This document shows, in pieces, positions 1 through 9,474 of a DNA stretch of 64,000 bases; position 1 is the first letter of the stretch; each line of letters begins with the position of its first letter. Origin of the DNA: Vreelandella sp042466685 (GTDB lineage Bacteria; Pseudomonadota; Gammaproteobacteria; Pseudomonadales; Halomonadaceae). A model generated the notes under the pieces. The model did no database searches. It saw only the letters and a program-made list of their open reading frames with translations, and was not told the DNA's origin. The stretch covers positions 4,092,001 through 4,156,000 of the forward strand of contig NZ_CP170448.1 in assembly GCF_042466685.1 (NCBI RefSeq). The letters are read 5' to 3'. The position numbers were made by a program, and so were the translations under genes.

Positions 1-2427
1 AGTGCCGAAATCATCCAGCGAGAAGCGCACACCGCGCTCTTTAAGGGCAAGCATTTTATCCCTCGCATCATCTCGCGCTTCCACAAACAGTGACTCTGTC
101 ACTTCCAGCTTTAACTGCTGAAGAGGCGCCTGGGTGCGCGCGAATACCCCCTCTACGCGGGCCAGAAAGTGCTCATCGCGAAACTGTAGTGGGCTAATAT
201 TAACCGAGATAGTCAATTTTCTTAGCCGGGGGTGCTGCGCCCAGCGCGCTAATTGGTAGCAGGCATCTTCCAATACCCATTCGCCCACATCGTTTATCAG
301 CTCATTGCTTTCCAGCAGCGGAATAAAATCGCCTGGAGAAACCAGGCCCCGTTCAGGATGATTCCAGCGCAGCAGCGCCTCCACGCCGGTAATCCTGCCA
401 TGGTGATCCACCTGGGGTTGATAATAGAGCTGCCACTGCTGACTGGCCTGGGCTTGGCGCAGATCTGACTCTAACTTTACATGGGCCAGTAGCGCTGCCT
501 GCATTGAAGGATCAAAAAAGCACACCCCATGGCGGCCGTTGCTCTTAGCCTGAAAGAGCGCCATATCCACCTGCTGCAGATAGTCATCAGCGCCGTACTC
601 ATTGCTCGCCATAATCGCAATACCAATACTCCCCGTTACCTTGATGCTCTCTTCGGCCAGGGTGATGGGCTCGTTAACGGCTGCCAGCAACTTATGCGCG
701 ATACGCTCTGCCAGCCGAGTGGTTTGAGCATAATTACTATCAACGCCCTCAATTAATACCGCAAATTCATCGCTCCCCAGTCGCGCTAAGGTATCGGTAT
801 CGCGCAACATCTTCCCAAGCCGCCTAGCAATGCTCTGTAGCACCTGGTCTCCTGCGTAGTGTCCCAGAGTGTCATTGATTTGCTTAAAGTTATCGATATC
901 GATAAATAGTAGCGCGCCGCAACGCTGATGGCGCTGAAGCTCCTTAAGGGCAGTTCCCAGGCGATCCATAAACAGCCGCCGGTTGGCTAATCCGGTTAAG
1001 GTGTCATAAAACGCAAGCTGATGAATCTCCTGCTCAGCTGCTTTACGCTCGCTGATATCGCTCATGGTGGCCACGAAGTGAGTTAATGCGCCCTCAACGC
1101 TATGCACCGCGCTTATAGTTAGCCACTCGGGAAACAGTTCTCCATTTTTACGCTGATTCCATATCTCACCTTCCCAGTTACCGGTTGTGATGACACGCTT
1201 CCATAACCGACGGTAAAAGGCAGCGTTTTGTAGGCCTGAACTAAACATGCGGGGGTTGTTGCCCACTATCTCGGCTTCGCTATAGCCGGTAATGCGGCTA
1301 AAGGTCTCATTAACCTTGAGTATGGTGCCCCGTGAATCGGTGATTAGAATACCTAAGTGGGTTTGGAAGGCGGCAGCGGCGATTTGAGCCTCGGCACGGG
1401 CTTGTTCACGCTCTTCAATGCGCTGACGCAGTTGATCCGCCAATGCTAAACGGTTCAGGTAGTGGCGCACGCCCCAAGCGCCCAACAGGGCAATCACTGC
1501 CATTACCAGCGTCAAAATCACAGCACGTTGCCGCCAAGCAGACAGCAAGCCGTGAAGATCAACACCGACCACGGCCAGCATCGGGTACTCACCCACCCGG
1601 AGCATACGAAACAATCGCTTACGGCCATCGATAGGTGACTCAAAATTGATTGACCAAGTAGACTCACCACGAGCGAGCCACTCGGTCGTTTCTGGACTTT
1701 CAATTTGACTGCCAGTGGTAAATTTCGCCTCCGGTCTCGGGTAGCGGGCAATAAATTTTAGGCTGGGGTCGACCAGGGCAATGCTTTCACCGTCGTAGAC
1801 ACTCATCTGCTCCAGCGAGTCGGCAAATACTTCGGGCACAATGCTGGAGATCACCACGCCTGCAAACTCGCCGGTGGAGGTCTCCAATCGTCGGCCATGG
1901 TACAAATAGTAACGTTGGTCGCTGGCAGACCAGTAAAGCGGAGTAATCAGCTCCTCTTCCCCCGCGTGCTTAAAAGCATTAAAAAACACGGTATCGCTGA
2001 TGTCAGTGTTTGGTTGTCGGTTACCGAGGCCACTAGCCAGCACGCGTCCATCAGAATCCAAAACAGCGATCTCATCCACCATGGGAATATAACGGGTCAA
2101 ATTTTCTAACGAACGTTGAAGCGCCTGGGTGTTGTCTCTATCGGGCATCCCTTGCAGTACCAGCAACTCCTTAAGCCCAAACAGCGCTTGGCCGCTTTGT
2201 GCAAATACCCCTTTTGCCCACTCAGTAACCACGTTGGCGCGGGCGGTAATCCGCACCTCGGCGGCCTCAATTTCCTGCTTACGCTGTTCGCTTAGCAGCC
2301 AACTAAACAGCACCACCATAACGCACAGTGCTAACAGATATAGCGCAATCACATGGCGGCGCTGCTGGCGGTAAGTCTTGGTGGCTTTCAATACATCATC
2401 GTTTACATCATTGGAGGTAGCAGACAT
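1..2427 (-). CDS. Membrane PAS-GGDEF-EAL cyclic-di-GMP protein (3' end outside window)
   Basis: The reading frame is open from an ATG at 2427 to the window edge, so the C-terminal part of the EAL domain is missing (809 codons present). Domains in order: membrane helix at about residues 24-44, periplasmic CACHE-like sensor, second helix near 295-313, a PAS domain at about 345-455, GGDEF with the active-site motif written as GSDEF near residue 551, then an EAL domain starting with EALLRW near residue 681. The family makes and/or breaks c-di-GMP in response to an external signal. The G-to-S change in the GGDEF motif could weaken cyclase activity, leaving phosphodiesterase as the main output; this is inference. 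No neighbour on the same strand is visible inside the window. Confidence 0.9.
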   Translation of the reverse strand, partial: MSATSNDVNDDVLKATKTYRQQRRHVIALYLLALCVMVVLFSWLLSEQRKQEIEAAEVRITARANVVTEWAKGVFAQSGQALFGLKELLVLQGMPDRDNTQALQRSLENLTRYIPMVDEIAVLDSDGRVLASGLGNRQPNTDISDTVFFNAFKHAGEEELITPLYWSASDQRYYLYHGRRLETSTGEFAGVVISSIVPEVFADSLEQMSVYDGESIALVDPSLKFIARYPRPEAKFTTGSQIESPETTEWLARGESTWSINFESPIDGRKRLFRMLRVGEYPMLAVVGVDLHGLLSAWRQRAVILTLVMAVIALLGAWGVRHYLNRLALADQLRQRIEEREQARAEAQIAAAAFQTHLGILITDSRGTILKVNETFSRITGYSEAEIVGNNPRMFSSGLQNAAFYRRLWKRVITTGNWEGEIWNQRKNGELFPEWLTISAVHSVEGALTHFVATMSDISERKAAEQEIHQLAFYDTLTGLANRRLFMDRLGTALKELQRHQRCGALLFIDIDNFKQINDTLGHYAGDQVLQSIARRLGKMLRDTDTLARLGSDEFAVLIEGVDSNYAQTTRLAERIAHKLLAAVNEPITLAEESIKVTGSIGIAIMASNEYGADDYLQQVDMALFQAKSNGRHGVCFFDPSMQAALLAHVKLESDLRQAQASQQWQLYYQPQVDHHGRITGVEALLRWNHPERGLVSPGDFIPLLESNELINDVGEWVLEDACYQLARWAQHPRLRKLTISVNISPLQFRDEHFLARVEGVFARTQAPLQQLKLEVTESLFVEARDDARDKMLALKERGVRFSLDDFGT

Positions 2428-2630
2428 CGCGCAGAAGCCTTATACAGGTAACCCATCGGGACACCTGATACAGTGTAAAAAGTAACCACAGACCATACAT
2501 AGCGCACGCTGACACGTCGCTTTGTCCGATAGTGCCGCGGCGCTTTTAGGATGTATATCAGTTTTTATCACCGTTAATACACTGAAAAGCGTGACGGTAC
2601 GCGTTGATAGACAACTACCAGGGAATTGTT

Positions 2631-3533
2631 ATGGCATCGCTAGGCCAAATGAGTGACTACGAGATACGGCTAATCCGTATTTTCAAGACAGTCGTTGAGT
2701 GTGGTGGCTTTACCGCGGCAGAAACCACGCTGGGCATTAGCCGCTCGGCGATTAGCCAACACATGAACGATTTAGAGGGCCGGCTGGGGTTTTCGCTCTG
2801 CCAGCGGGGGCGTGGCGGATTTAGTTTAACCGAGGAGGGTAAAGAGATTTATCAGGCAGGGTTAACGCTACTCACCGCGCTTGAAACGTTTAAAAGCGAC
2901 GTTAATGCGCTGCATCAAACGATCAAAGGCGAGCTCAATATCGGCATTACTGACAACCTGGTGACGCTACCCGCCATGCATGTCACCAATGCATTAGCGG
3001 AACTTAGCGCGCCGGAGCATGAGGTAACACTGCATATTCATATGGAGCCTTCTGACGCGGTCATTCGTGGCGTCATGGATGGCCACTTGCACGTCGGCGT
3101 CGTGCCTGCGGTGAACCTGCCCACCAGTTTAGAATCACGGCACCTGTATGATGAGCCATCCTATCTTTACTGCGCGACAGGCCATCCGCTGTTTAATGCG
3201 CATGATGACATGCTCAGTGGTGAGGATATCGCCCAGCACGCAGCTATTTCACCCCGCTATCCGCTGCCGGTTGAGGCGCGCCAAGCGCATGATGTGCTCA
3301 GACTGCGTGCTTCGGCATCCGACCGAGAAGGCGCCGCTTTTTTGATTCTGACCGGGCGCTTTATCGGCTTTCTTCCTGAGCATGTCGCAGCACAGTGGGT
3401 GGCCGCGGGCAAAATGCGGGCGCTGCATACCGCCACCCAGCACTACCGCATCCCCTTTGTACTGATTACCCGCCATGATCGCCGCCCCAACCGTGTTGTT
3501 GATGCCTTCTTGCGTTTCATCAAGAGCAGCTAA
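2631..3533 (+). CDS. LysR-family transcriptional regulator
   Basis: A 300-residue protein with an N-terminal winged helix-turn-helix (about residues 12-70: AAETTLGISRSAISQHMNDLE) and a C-terminal periplasmic-binding-like effector domain, the normal LysR size and order. I place the start at the ATG at 2631, preceded by an AGGGA ribosome site; an upstream TTG in frame has no good site. The gene ends just before and converges with the NCS1 permease gene and sits next to the pyrimidine catabolic operon, so it may sense a pyrimidine or breakdown product. That link rests only on position. Confidence 0.9.
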   Translation: MASLGQMSDYEIRLIRIFKTVVECGGFTAAETTLGISRSAISQHMNDLEGRLGFSLCQRGRGGFSLTEEGKEIYQAGLTLLTALETFKSDVNALHQTIKGELNIGITDNLVTLPAMHVTNALAELSAPEHEVTLHIHMEPSDAVIRGVMDGHLHVGVVPAVNLPTSLESRHLYDEPSYLYCATGHPLFNAHDDMLSGEDIAQHAAISPRYPLPVEARQAHDVLRLRASASDREGAAFLILTGRFIGFLPEHVAAQWVAAGKMRALHTATQHYRIPFVLITRHDRRPNRVVDAFLRFIKSS

Positions 3534-3536
3534 GAT

Positions 3537-3559
3537 AGAAAACCCGGCACGAAGCCGGG
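3537..3559 (-). terminator. Rho-independent terminator of the NCS1 permease gene
   Basis: CCCGGC and GCCGGG (3543-3548, 3554-3559) form a GC-rich stem. Read on the minus strand the stem is followed by TTTT, directly after the permease stop codon. It lies in the convergent gap with the LysR gene and may serve both. Confidence 0.8.
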
Positions 3560-3569
3560 CCTAAACGGT

Positions 3570-5087
3570 TTAACGCTGCTCGGCTGCCTCATTGGCCATT
3601 ACCGGCGCAGGCCCCACTTGAGGCGATGACACCAGCACTTGGCTGGCGACAAAATAAAAGATGGCCCCCAGCGCCGAGCCGGTGAACCAACCGTAGTCAT
3701 AGAACCAGTTCATGGTGCCAGTTAACAGCGATAGTAAAGTAAGCGCCACCGGCACACCGAAGGCGATGAAACCGGCGATATTCACCGCAGGGTAGGCATG
3801 GCTATCCATGTACAGGCTCGGCACATCCAAACGCTGTTTTTTGATCAGAAAGTAATCTACCGCCATGATGCCTGCTATGGGGCCCAGCAGACTGGAGTAA
3901 CCCAACAGCCAGTTGGAGTACATCTGCTCAAGAGAAACACCTGACGGAATAATGCCCGCTTTTTGTAGCAGGTCGTAGCCCATCAATAGCACGCCTACAG
4001 CCCCCGTTAAAAGTACGCCGCGGGTCTGGTTAATCAACTTAGGCGCAATGTTCTGGAAATCGTTGGTGGGAGAGACAATATTAGCGGCGGTATTCGTAGA
4101 GAGAGTTGCGATGATAATCAGCAGCATCGCTAGCACCACCCAAAAAGGACTGTCGATCATCCCAATCAAATTGACCGGATCCGCAATGGTTTGCCCTACC
4201 AGCGATTCAGATGCTGCGGTGAGTACTACACCAAGAGCTGCAAAGAAAAACATCGTCATCGGTAACCCAATCACCTGGCCGACGATCTGATCTTTTTGGC
4301 TTTTCGCAAAACGGCTAAAATCAGGGATATTCAACGATAGCGTCGCCCAAAACCCGACCATGGCGGTCAAGCCTGCAAAGAAGTATCCATATACCGAGGC
4401 CCCTTCAGGCCGCGACGGTGGCTGGGCCAATAGCTCGGTCATCGACATATGCGGCCATGCCCACACCATCAGTCCAATACCCACGGCAAGCAGCAGCGGC
4501 GCCGCCAGCGTCTCCAGCCATTTAATCGACTCTGCCCCACGAATCACCACATAGAGGTTCATCGCGCCGAAGACAAAAAAGCCGATCACTTCTCCGATGC
4601 CGCCAAGCGCAGCCCAAGCGGGAATCAATTCAGACAGCAGCAAGTGAATAGCCAGCCCGCCAAACATGGTTTGGATGCCAAACCAGCCACAGCCAACCAA
4701 CGCTCGCACCAAGCAGGGTACGTTGGAGCCTAAAATACCGAACGATGAGCGCAGCACGACCGGGAAGGGAATACCGAACTTGGTTCCAGGAAAAGCGTTT
4801 AACGTAAGTGGTATCAACACGATCACGTTAGCCAAGAGAATGGCGAACAGCGCCTCCCCCACGCTCAGCCCAAAGTAGGCGGTTAATACCCCGCCGAGGG
4901 TGTAGGTGGGCACGCAGATCGACATGCCTACCCACAGCGCCGCAATATTCCACTTGCTCCAGGTTCGCTCGCTGGCCTGGGTCGGCGCAATATCCTCATT
5001 AAAGCGCGCGCTTTGGCGTACATCGTCCCCTACATCAAGCTCTATGAGTCCGCCTCGATCCACCATCTGAGAGGTTGTTTCGGTCAT
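3570..5087 (-). CDS. NCS1-family permease, probable uracil/dihydropyrimidine importer
   Basis: A 505-residue integral membrane protein with about 12 hydrophobic helices and the NCS1 (cytosine/purine/uracil/thiamine/allantoin permease) pattern, e.g. the N-terminal NIAALWVGMSICVPTYTLGG segment and SLNIPDFSRFAKS in the middle. NCS1 proteins import nucleobases and hydantoins by cation symport. The start at 5087 follows GAGGAGATAAAAA. It is divergent from the reductive pyrimidine operon, which suggests uracil, thymine or a dihydropyrimidine as substrate; allantoin or hydantoin cannot be excluded from sequence. Five tandem 16-bp repeats lie in its upstream region. Confidence 0.88.
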   Translation of the reverse strand: MTETTSQMVDRGGLIELDVGDDVRQSARFNEDIAPTQASERTWSKWNIAALWVGMSICVPTYTLGGVLTAYFGLSVGEALFAILLANVIVLIPLTLNAFPGTKFGIPFPVVLRSSFGILGSNVPCLVRALVGCGWFGIQTMFGGLAIHLLLSELIPAWAALGGIGEVIGFFVFGAMNLYVVIRGAESIKWLETLAAPLLLAVGIGLMVWAWPHMSMTELLAQPPSRPEGASVYGYFFAGLTAMVGFWATLSLNIPDFSRFAKSQKDQIVGQVIGLPMTMFFFAALGVVLTAASESLVGQTIADPVNLIGMIDSPFWVVLAMLLIIIATLSTNTAANIVSPTNDFQNIAPKLINQTRGVLLTGAVGVLLMGYDLLQKAGIIPSGVSLEQMYSNWLLGYSSLLGPIAGIMAVDYFLIKKQRLDVPSLYMDSHAYPAVNIAGFIAFGVPVALTLLSLLTGTMNWFYDYGWFTGSALGAIFYFVASQVLVSSPQVGPAPVMANEAAEQR

Positions 5088-5155
5088 TTTTTATCTCCTC
5101 AGCATTGCGTTATTGCGCTGCCTAGCTCCCACGGTCAGTGGAGCTTTTCAAAAAG

Positions 5156-5235
5156 GCGCTTAGAAATCATGGCTTTTAGACACCACAGTTCTTAGAAACC
5201 AAAGCTCTTAAAAACCTTAGCTTTTAGAAAACAAG
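5156..5235. repeat. Five tandem 16-bp direct repeats upstream of the NCS1 permease gene
   Basis: Units begin at 5156, 5172, 5188, 5204 and 5220 with exact 16-bp spacing. The approximate consensus is GCTCTTAGAAACCAAA; the core TTA-GA-A-C is kept in most units. A degenerate sixth unit may start at 5143. The array lies 69-148 bp before the permease start in the 618-bp divergent gap, which suits a cooperative regulator site or a leader element. Confidence 0.75.
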
Positions 5236-5705
5236 CAATAAGCGTGCCTACTTAAAAAAGCAGAGCAGTTAACTCATTGATTAAAAAAGCTGCCTTTCTG
5301 GACAACAATATTATTGTTAGCTTGTTATCTTTATATTTTCCCCACATCAAACGAAAACCAACTAAACAAAGCTAGATCAAAAAAAATATTTGCACCAACT
5401 TTAAACAACAAAAAACGAAATACAGCCTTAAAAAATGTATCAATCAATTGATTTTAAACGAATTAAAATACAACCCAAAACAGTGCAAAGGTTCACCAAA
5501 AAAGTGAACAGTGCCACATAGAACAATAAAAACAAGCAAACTCAAATAGTTAAATACAAATTAACAAATCTCCTCTAAACACTTGCTAAAACTACCCACC
5601 CAGCGCTACTTTCAACAAAAGCTGTCTATTTCGTCAGCTTTATAAAACTAGTTTCAAGAACACTACAAACATACTCCATATATCAACAATCAGAGGGAGC
5701 CTCTC
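5236..5705. other. AT-rich divergent promoter region between permease and pyrimidine operon
   Basis: No reading frame is supported here. It is markedly more AT-rich than its surroundings, with many A and T runs. A perfect 15-bp palindrome, AACAATA-T-TATTGTT, lies at 5304-5318 and is a candidate operator. Near the right end, AGAGG and CCTCT (5692-5696, 5700-5704) flank and include the ribosome site of the first operon gene, giving a 5-bp stem that could lower its translation. Promoters could not be fixed. Confidence 0.5.
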
Positions 5706-6572
5706 ATGCAGAAGATGAAAATCGGGTTGATTCAGATGGGCCTGAAAACCAGCACCGATCTTGAACCCGAAGCTATCCGCGACGCCATGAACGAGGCACA
5801 TCTGCCAATGATTCAGCAAGCAGCTGATCAGGGCGTGCAGGTGCTTTGCTTCCAAGAAGTGTTTAACCAGCCCTACTTTTGCCCCAGCCAGGATGGCAAG
5901 TGGTATGCCGCCGCCGAGCGGGTACCGGAAGGCCCTACCTGCCTAATGATGCAGAAGCTCGCTGCTGAGCACCGTATGGTGATTATCGTACCGGTCTATG
6001 AAGAGACCGAGACCGGCATTTACTACAACACCGCCGCAGTGTTCGACGCCGACGGCAGCTACCTGGGCAAATACCACAAAACCCATATCCCTCAAGTGGC
6101 TGGTTTTTGGGAGAAATTCTTCTTTAAGCCGGGGCAATCCAACTGGCCGGTATTCGATACCGCCTACGGCAAAATCGGCGTGTATATCTGCTACGACCGC
6201 CACTTCCCAGAAGGCTGGCGGGCGCTGGCGCTCAACGGCGCCGAAGTAATTTTTAACCCTTCCGCCACTGTGGCCGGGCTTTCCCAATATCTTTGGGAGC
6301 TGGAGCAACCCGCCTCAGCCGCCGCCAACGGCTGCTTTATCGCTGCCATCAACCGCGTAGGCACCGAGGCACCGTGGAATATCGGCGATTTTTATGGCTC
6401 CAGCTACATCGTTAACCCTCGCGGCAAAATCGAAGCTCAGGCCAGCGAAACCGAGGACGAGCTGCTGGTTCACGAGATCGATTTGGACATGGTTCGCGAG
6501 GTGCGCAACAACTGGCAGTTCTTCCGCGATCGCCGCCCGGAAACCTATACCCGCCTTACAGACGGCGAATAA
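5706..6572 (+). CDS. pydC: Beta-ureidopropionase, nitrilase superfamily
   Basis: Hydrolyses N-carbamoyl-beta-alanine to beta-alanine, CO2 and ammonia, the third reductive step of pyrimidine breakdown. The 288-residue protein has the carbon-nitrogen hydrolase triad in order: E51 (FQEVFNQPYF), K125 (KYHKTHIPQ) and C162 (YICYDRHFPEG), and strong resemblance to eukaryotic and bacterial nitrilase-type beta-ureidopropionases. It is the first gene of a tight operon with dihydropyrimidinase and both dihydropyrimidine dehydrogenase subunits, which supports the call. Many bacteria use an unrelated M20-type enzyme for this step; one of those is also present near the right end of the window (60831). The specificity for beta-alanine versus beta-isobutyrate derivatives is not visible. 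Confidence 0.9.
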   Translation: MQKMKIGLIQMGLKTSTDLEPEAIRDAMNEAHLPMIQQAADQGVQVLCFQEVFNQPYFCPSQDGKWYAAAERVPEGPTCLMMQKLAAEHRMVIIVPVYEETETGIYYNTAAVFDADGSYLGKYHKTHIPQVAGFWEKFFFKPGQSNWPVFDTAYGKIGVYICYDRHFPEGWRALALNGAEVIFNPSATVAGLSQYLWELEQPASAAANGCFIAAINRVGTEAPWNIGDFYGSSYIVNPRGKIEAQASETEDELLVHEIDLDMVREVRNNWQFFRDRRPETYTRLTDGE

Positions 6573-6606
6573 TCCCGTTGACGAAACAAGCTAACAGGAG
6601 CGAACA

Positions 6607-8046
6607 ATGAGCCTATTGATCAAGGGCGGCACGGTGGTCACCCATGCAGATACTTATCGCGCTGACGTACTGTGCATCGACGGTAAAATCCACGCTATCG
6701 GCATCGACCTAGAGATCCCCGAGGGCTGCGAGATTGTCGATGCCAGCGACCAACTGGTAATGCCCGGCGGTATCGACCCGCATACACATATGCAGATGCC
6801 CTTTATGGGCGCGGTGGCCAGTGAAGATTTCTACACCGGCACTGCCGCCGCCATGGCAGGTGGCACTACGACGATTATCGATTTCGTCATCCCCAGCCCA
6901 GGCCAGTCATTGCTGGAAGCCTTTGAGACCTGGCAGGGCTGGGCGGAAAAAGCCGCCACCGACTTCGCCTTCCATGTCGCCATCACCTGGTGGGACGAAA
7001 GCGTTAAAGAAGAAATGGGCACCCTGGTACGCGATCACGGCGTTAACAGCTTTAAGCACTTTATGGCCTACAAAGGCGCCATCATGGCCACCGATGACAT
7101 TCTGGTGGAGAGCTTCTCACGCTGCCTGGAGCTGGGCGCGGTGCCCACCGTTCACGCTGAAAACGGCGAGCTGGTCTACCACATGCAGCAAAAACTGCTT
7201 GCTCAGGGCATTACCGGGCCGGAAGCGCACCCGCTCTCCCGTCCGCCCCAGGTGGAAGGCGAGGCGGCCAGCCGTGCCATTCGTATTGCGACTACTCTCG
7301 GCGCGCCGGTGTATTTGGTACACGTTTCGACCAAAGACGCGGTGGATGAAATCGCCTACGCCCGCCAGCAGGGACACCCGGTGTTTGGCGAGTGCTTGGC
7401 GGGACATTTGGTGATTGATGATAGCGTTTATCAGCACCCCGATTGGGCTACCGCGGCAGCTCACGTAATGAGCCCCCCCTTCCGCCCCAAAGGCCATCAA
7501 GAGGCGCTGTGGCAGGGCCTGCAGTCCGGCAACTTGCAGACCACCGCCACCGACCACTGCTGCTTCTGTGAAGAGCAAAAAGCCGCCGGTAAAGATGACT
7601 TTACCAAGATCCCCAACGGCACCGCCGGGGTGGAAGACCGCCTAGCGGTGATCTGGGACGAAGGCGTCAACACCGGCAAGCTCTCGGCCCAGGAGTTTGT
7701 CGCCGTAACCTCCACCAACACCGCCAAGATTTTTAATCTCTATCCGCGCAAGGGTGCGATTCAGGTCGGTTCCGATGCCGATATCGTGGTCTGGGATCCC
7801 AACGGCACCCGAACGATTTCCGCCAAAACCCACCATCAAAACGTCGACTTTAATATCTTCGAGGGCAAAACGGTGCGCGGTATCGCCCGCCACACCATTA
7901 GCCAGGGCAAGTGGGTATGGCGCGACGGTGACCTACGCGCCGAGCGCGGAGCAGGCCGTTATTTAGAGCGCCCCGCCTACCCCGGGGTGTTCGAGTTGCT
8001 CGCCAAGCGTGCCGAGCTTAATGCCCCAGTCGCCGTTAAACGATAA
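6607..8046 (+). CDS. hydA: Dihydropyrimidinase (D-hydantoinase family)
   Basis: Opens dihydrouracil or dihydrothymine to the N-carbamoyl-beta-amino acid in the cytoplasm. The 479-residue amidohydrolase shows the full binuclear metal set at the usual family positions: H59 and H61 (DPHTHMQMPF), the carboxylated lysine K150 (SFKHFMAYKG), H183 (VHAEN), H239 (VHVST) and D316 (ATDHC). It follows the ureidopropionase gene by 34 bp with a clear AGGAG site. D-hydantoin hydrolysis is a common side activity of the family. All key residues are intact, so an active enzyme is expected. Confidence 0.95.
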   Translation: MSLLIKGGTVVTHADTYRADVLCIDGKIHAIGIDLEIPEGCEIVDASDQLVMPGGIDPHTHMQMPFMGAVASEDFYTGTAAAMAGGTTTIIDFVIPSPGQSLLEAFETWQGWAEKAATDFAFHVAITWWDESVKEEMGTLVRDHGVNSFKHFMAYKGAIMATDDILVESFSRCLELGAVPTVHAENGELVYHMQQKLLAQGITGPEAHPLSRPPQVEGEAASRAIRIATTLGAPVYLVHVSTKDAVDEIAYARQQGHPVFGECLAGHLVIDDSVYQHPDWATAAAHVMSPPFRPKGHQEALWQGLQSGNLQTTATDHCCFCEEQKAAGKDDFTKIPNGTAGVEDRLAVIWDEGVNTGKLSAQEFVAVTSTNTAKIFNLYPRKGAIQVGSDADIVVWDPNGTRTISAKTHHQNVDFNIFEGKTVRGIARHTISQGKWVWRDGDLRAERGAGRYLERPAYPGVFELLAKRAELNAPVAVKR

Positions 8047-8094
8047 CCGGCGCTTAATAACTGTTGTTTCTATAAGAACAGTGGAGGCTCTACC

Positions 8095-9474
8095 GTGACT
8101 AGCCAATTGAACCATCTACCCAGCGCAAAAGAGGTCGGCACATACGACCCAGCAACGCTGGCAAGCAACTTTAGCGATCTTCATCCACCGTTAACCCAGC
8201 GTCAGGCGATCATCGAAAGCCAGCGCTGCCTTTACTGCTATGACGCGCCCTGCGTCGAAGCCTGCCCATCGGATATTGATATTCCGAGCTTTATTCGCCA
8301 GATCAGCGAGAACAACATCAACGGCGCGGCGGAAACCATTCTGGAGGCCAATATCCTTGGCGGCAGTTGCGCCCGGGTGTGCCCCACCGAGATTCTCTGC
8401 GAACGCAGCTGCGTGCGTAATCACGATGCCGAGTGCCAGCCGGTGCTGATTGGCCTGTTACAGCGCCACTCCACCGATAATATGCAGTTCGATAGCCACC
8501 CCTTTAAGCGTGCCGCGAGCAGTGGCCGACATATCGCCGTGGTCGGCGCCGGGCCTGCAGGGCTCTCCTGCGCTCATCGGTTGGCGATGTTAGGCCACCA
8601 GGTAACCATTTTTGAAGCGGAACAAAAGCCCGGCGGGCTCAACGAGTATGGCATTGCTCGCTACAAGATGACCGACGACTTTGCTCGCAAGGAAGTGGAA
8701 TTCTTGCTTGAGATCGGCGGCATCGACATTCAGTACGAGCAGCGTCTTGGCGACAATCTTGAACTCGCTACCCTGCACAAGCAGTACGACAGCGTATTCC
8801 TCGGTTTGGGGCTAGGTACCAGCCGCGCGTTGGGGCTAACAGGCGAAGATGCGCCGGGTCTTATGCCCGCTGTGGATTACATCAAAACCCTGCGCCAAGC
8901 TGATGATCTGGGCAGGCTAACCGTCGCCAAACGCTGCATTGTGATTGGTGCAGGCAACACCGCCATTGATATGGCCACCCAAATGGCGCGCTTAGGAGCC
9001 ACCGACGTCACGTTGGTCTACCGCCGTGGCGTTGAGGCCATGTCGGCTACCGACCACGAGCAGGAGATCGCCAAGGCTAACGGTGTACGCATGGTCACCT
9101 GGGCGCAACCTGACGAGATTCTGCTGGATGCGCAAGGGCGAGTGGCAGGAATGCGCTTTTCCAAGACGTCAGATCAAGCAGGGCGATTAACGCCCACGGG
9201 GGAAACCTTTGAGATCGCCGCCGACGCCATTTTCACCGCCATCGGCCAGGGCTTCGCAGGCGCAAGCCTAAGCGATGCCACCGCCGCTGAGCTCGCCCGC
9301 GACGGCGAACGCATTCACGTTGATGAGATGTTCCAAACCTCACTGCCCAATGTGTACGCTGGCGGCGACTGCGTCAAACCCGGCCAGGATCTCACCGTAC
9401 AAGCCGTGCAACACGGCAAGCTGGCGGCCCACGCCATTCACCAAGCGCTCGCCGCCAAGCAGGAGGCCGCATGA
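8095..9474 (+). CDS. preT: NAD(P)-dependent dihydropyrimidine dehydrogenase subunit PreT
   Basis: Electron-input subunit of the two-component enzyme that reduces uracil and thymine. The 459-residue protein resembles the glutamate synthase small subunit family: N-terminal cysteine clusters for Fe-S centres (CLYCYDAPCVEACP, then CARVCPTEILCERSC), an FAD-binding VVGAGPAGLSCA motif near residue 150, an NAD(P)-binding VIGAGNTAIDMA motif near residue 283 and a C-terminal YAGGDCV. The start codon is GTG at 8095, set by a GTGGAGG site. Its stop overlaps the preA start in ATGA, so the subunits are translationally coupled. Confidence 0.93.
   Translation: MTSQLNHLPSAKEVGTYDPATLASNFSDLHPPLTQRQAIIESQRCLYCYDAPCVEACPSDIDIPSFIRQISENNINGAAETILEANILGGSCARVCPTEILCERSCVRNHDAECQPVLIGLLQRHSTDNMQFDSHPFKRAASSGRHIAVVGAGPAGLSCAHRLAMLGHQVTIFEAEQKPGGLNEYGIARYKMTDDFARKEVEFLLEIGGIDIQYEQRLGDNLELATLHKQYDSVFLGLGLGTSRALGLTGEDAPGLMPAVDYIKTLRQADDLGRLTVAKRCIVIGAGNTAIDMATQMARLGATDVTLVYRRGVEAMSATDHEQEIAKANGVRMVTWAQPDEILLDAQGRVAGMRFSKTSDQAGRLTPTGETFEIAADAIFTAIGQGFAGASLSDATAAELARDGERIHVDEMFQTSLPNVYAGGDCVKPGQDLTVQAVQHGKLAAHAIHQALAAKQEAA

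Noticed and set aside
5156..5235. CRISPR-like array
   Set aside because: The units are directly adjacent 16-bp degenerate repeats with no spacers and no cas genes nearby.
6821..7414. 197-codon open frame overlapping dihydropyrimidinase
   Set aside because: A shifted-frame shadow of a highly conserved gene with Pro/Arg/Ser-rich low-complexity translation.
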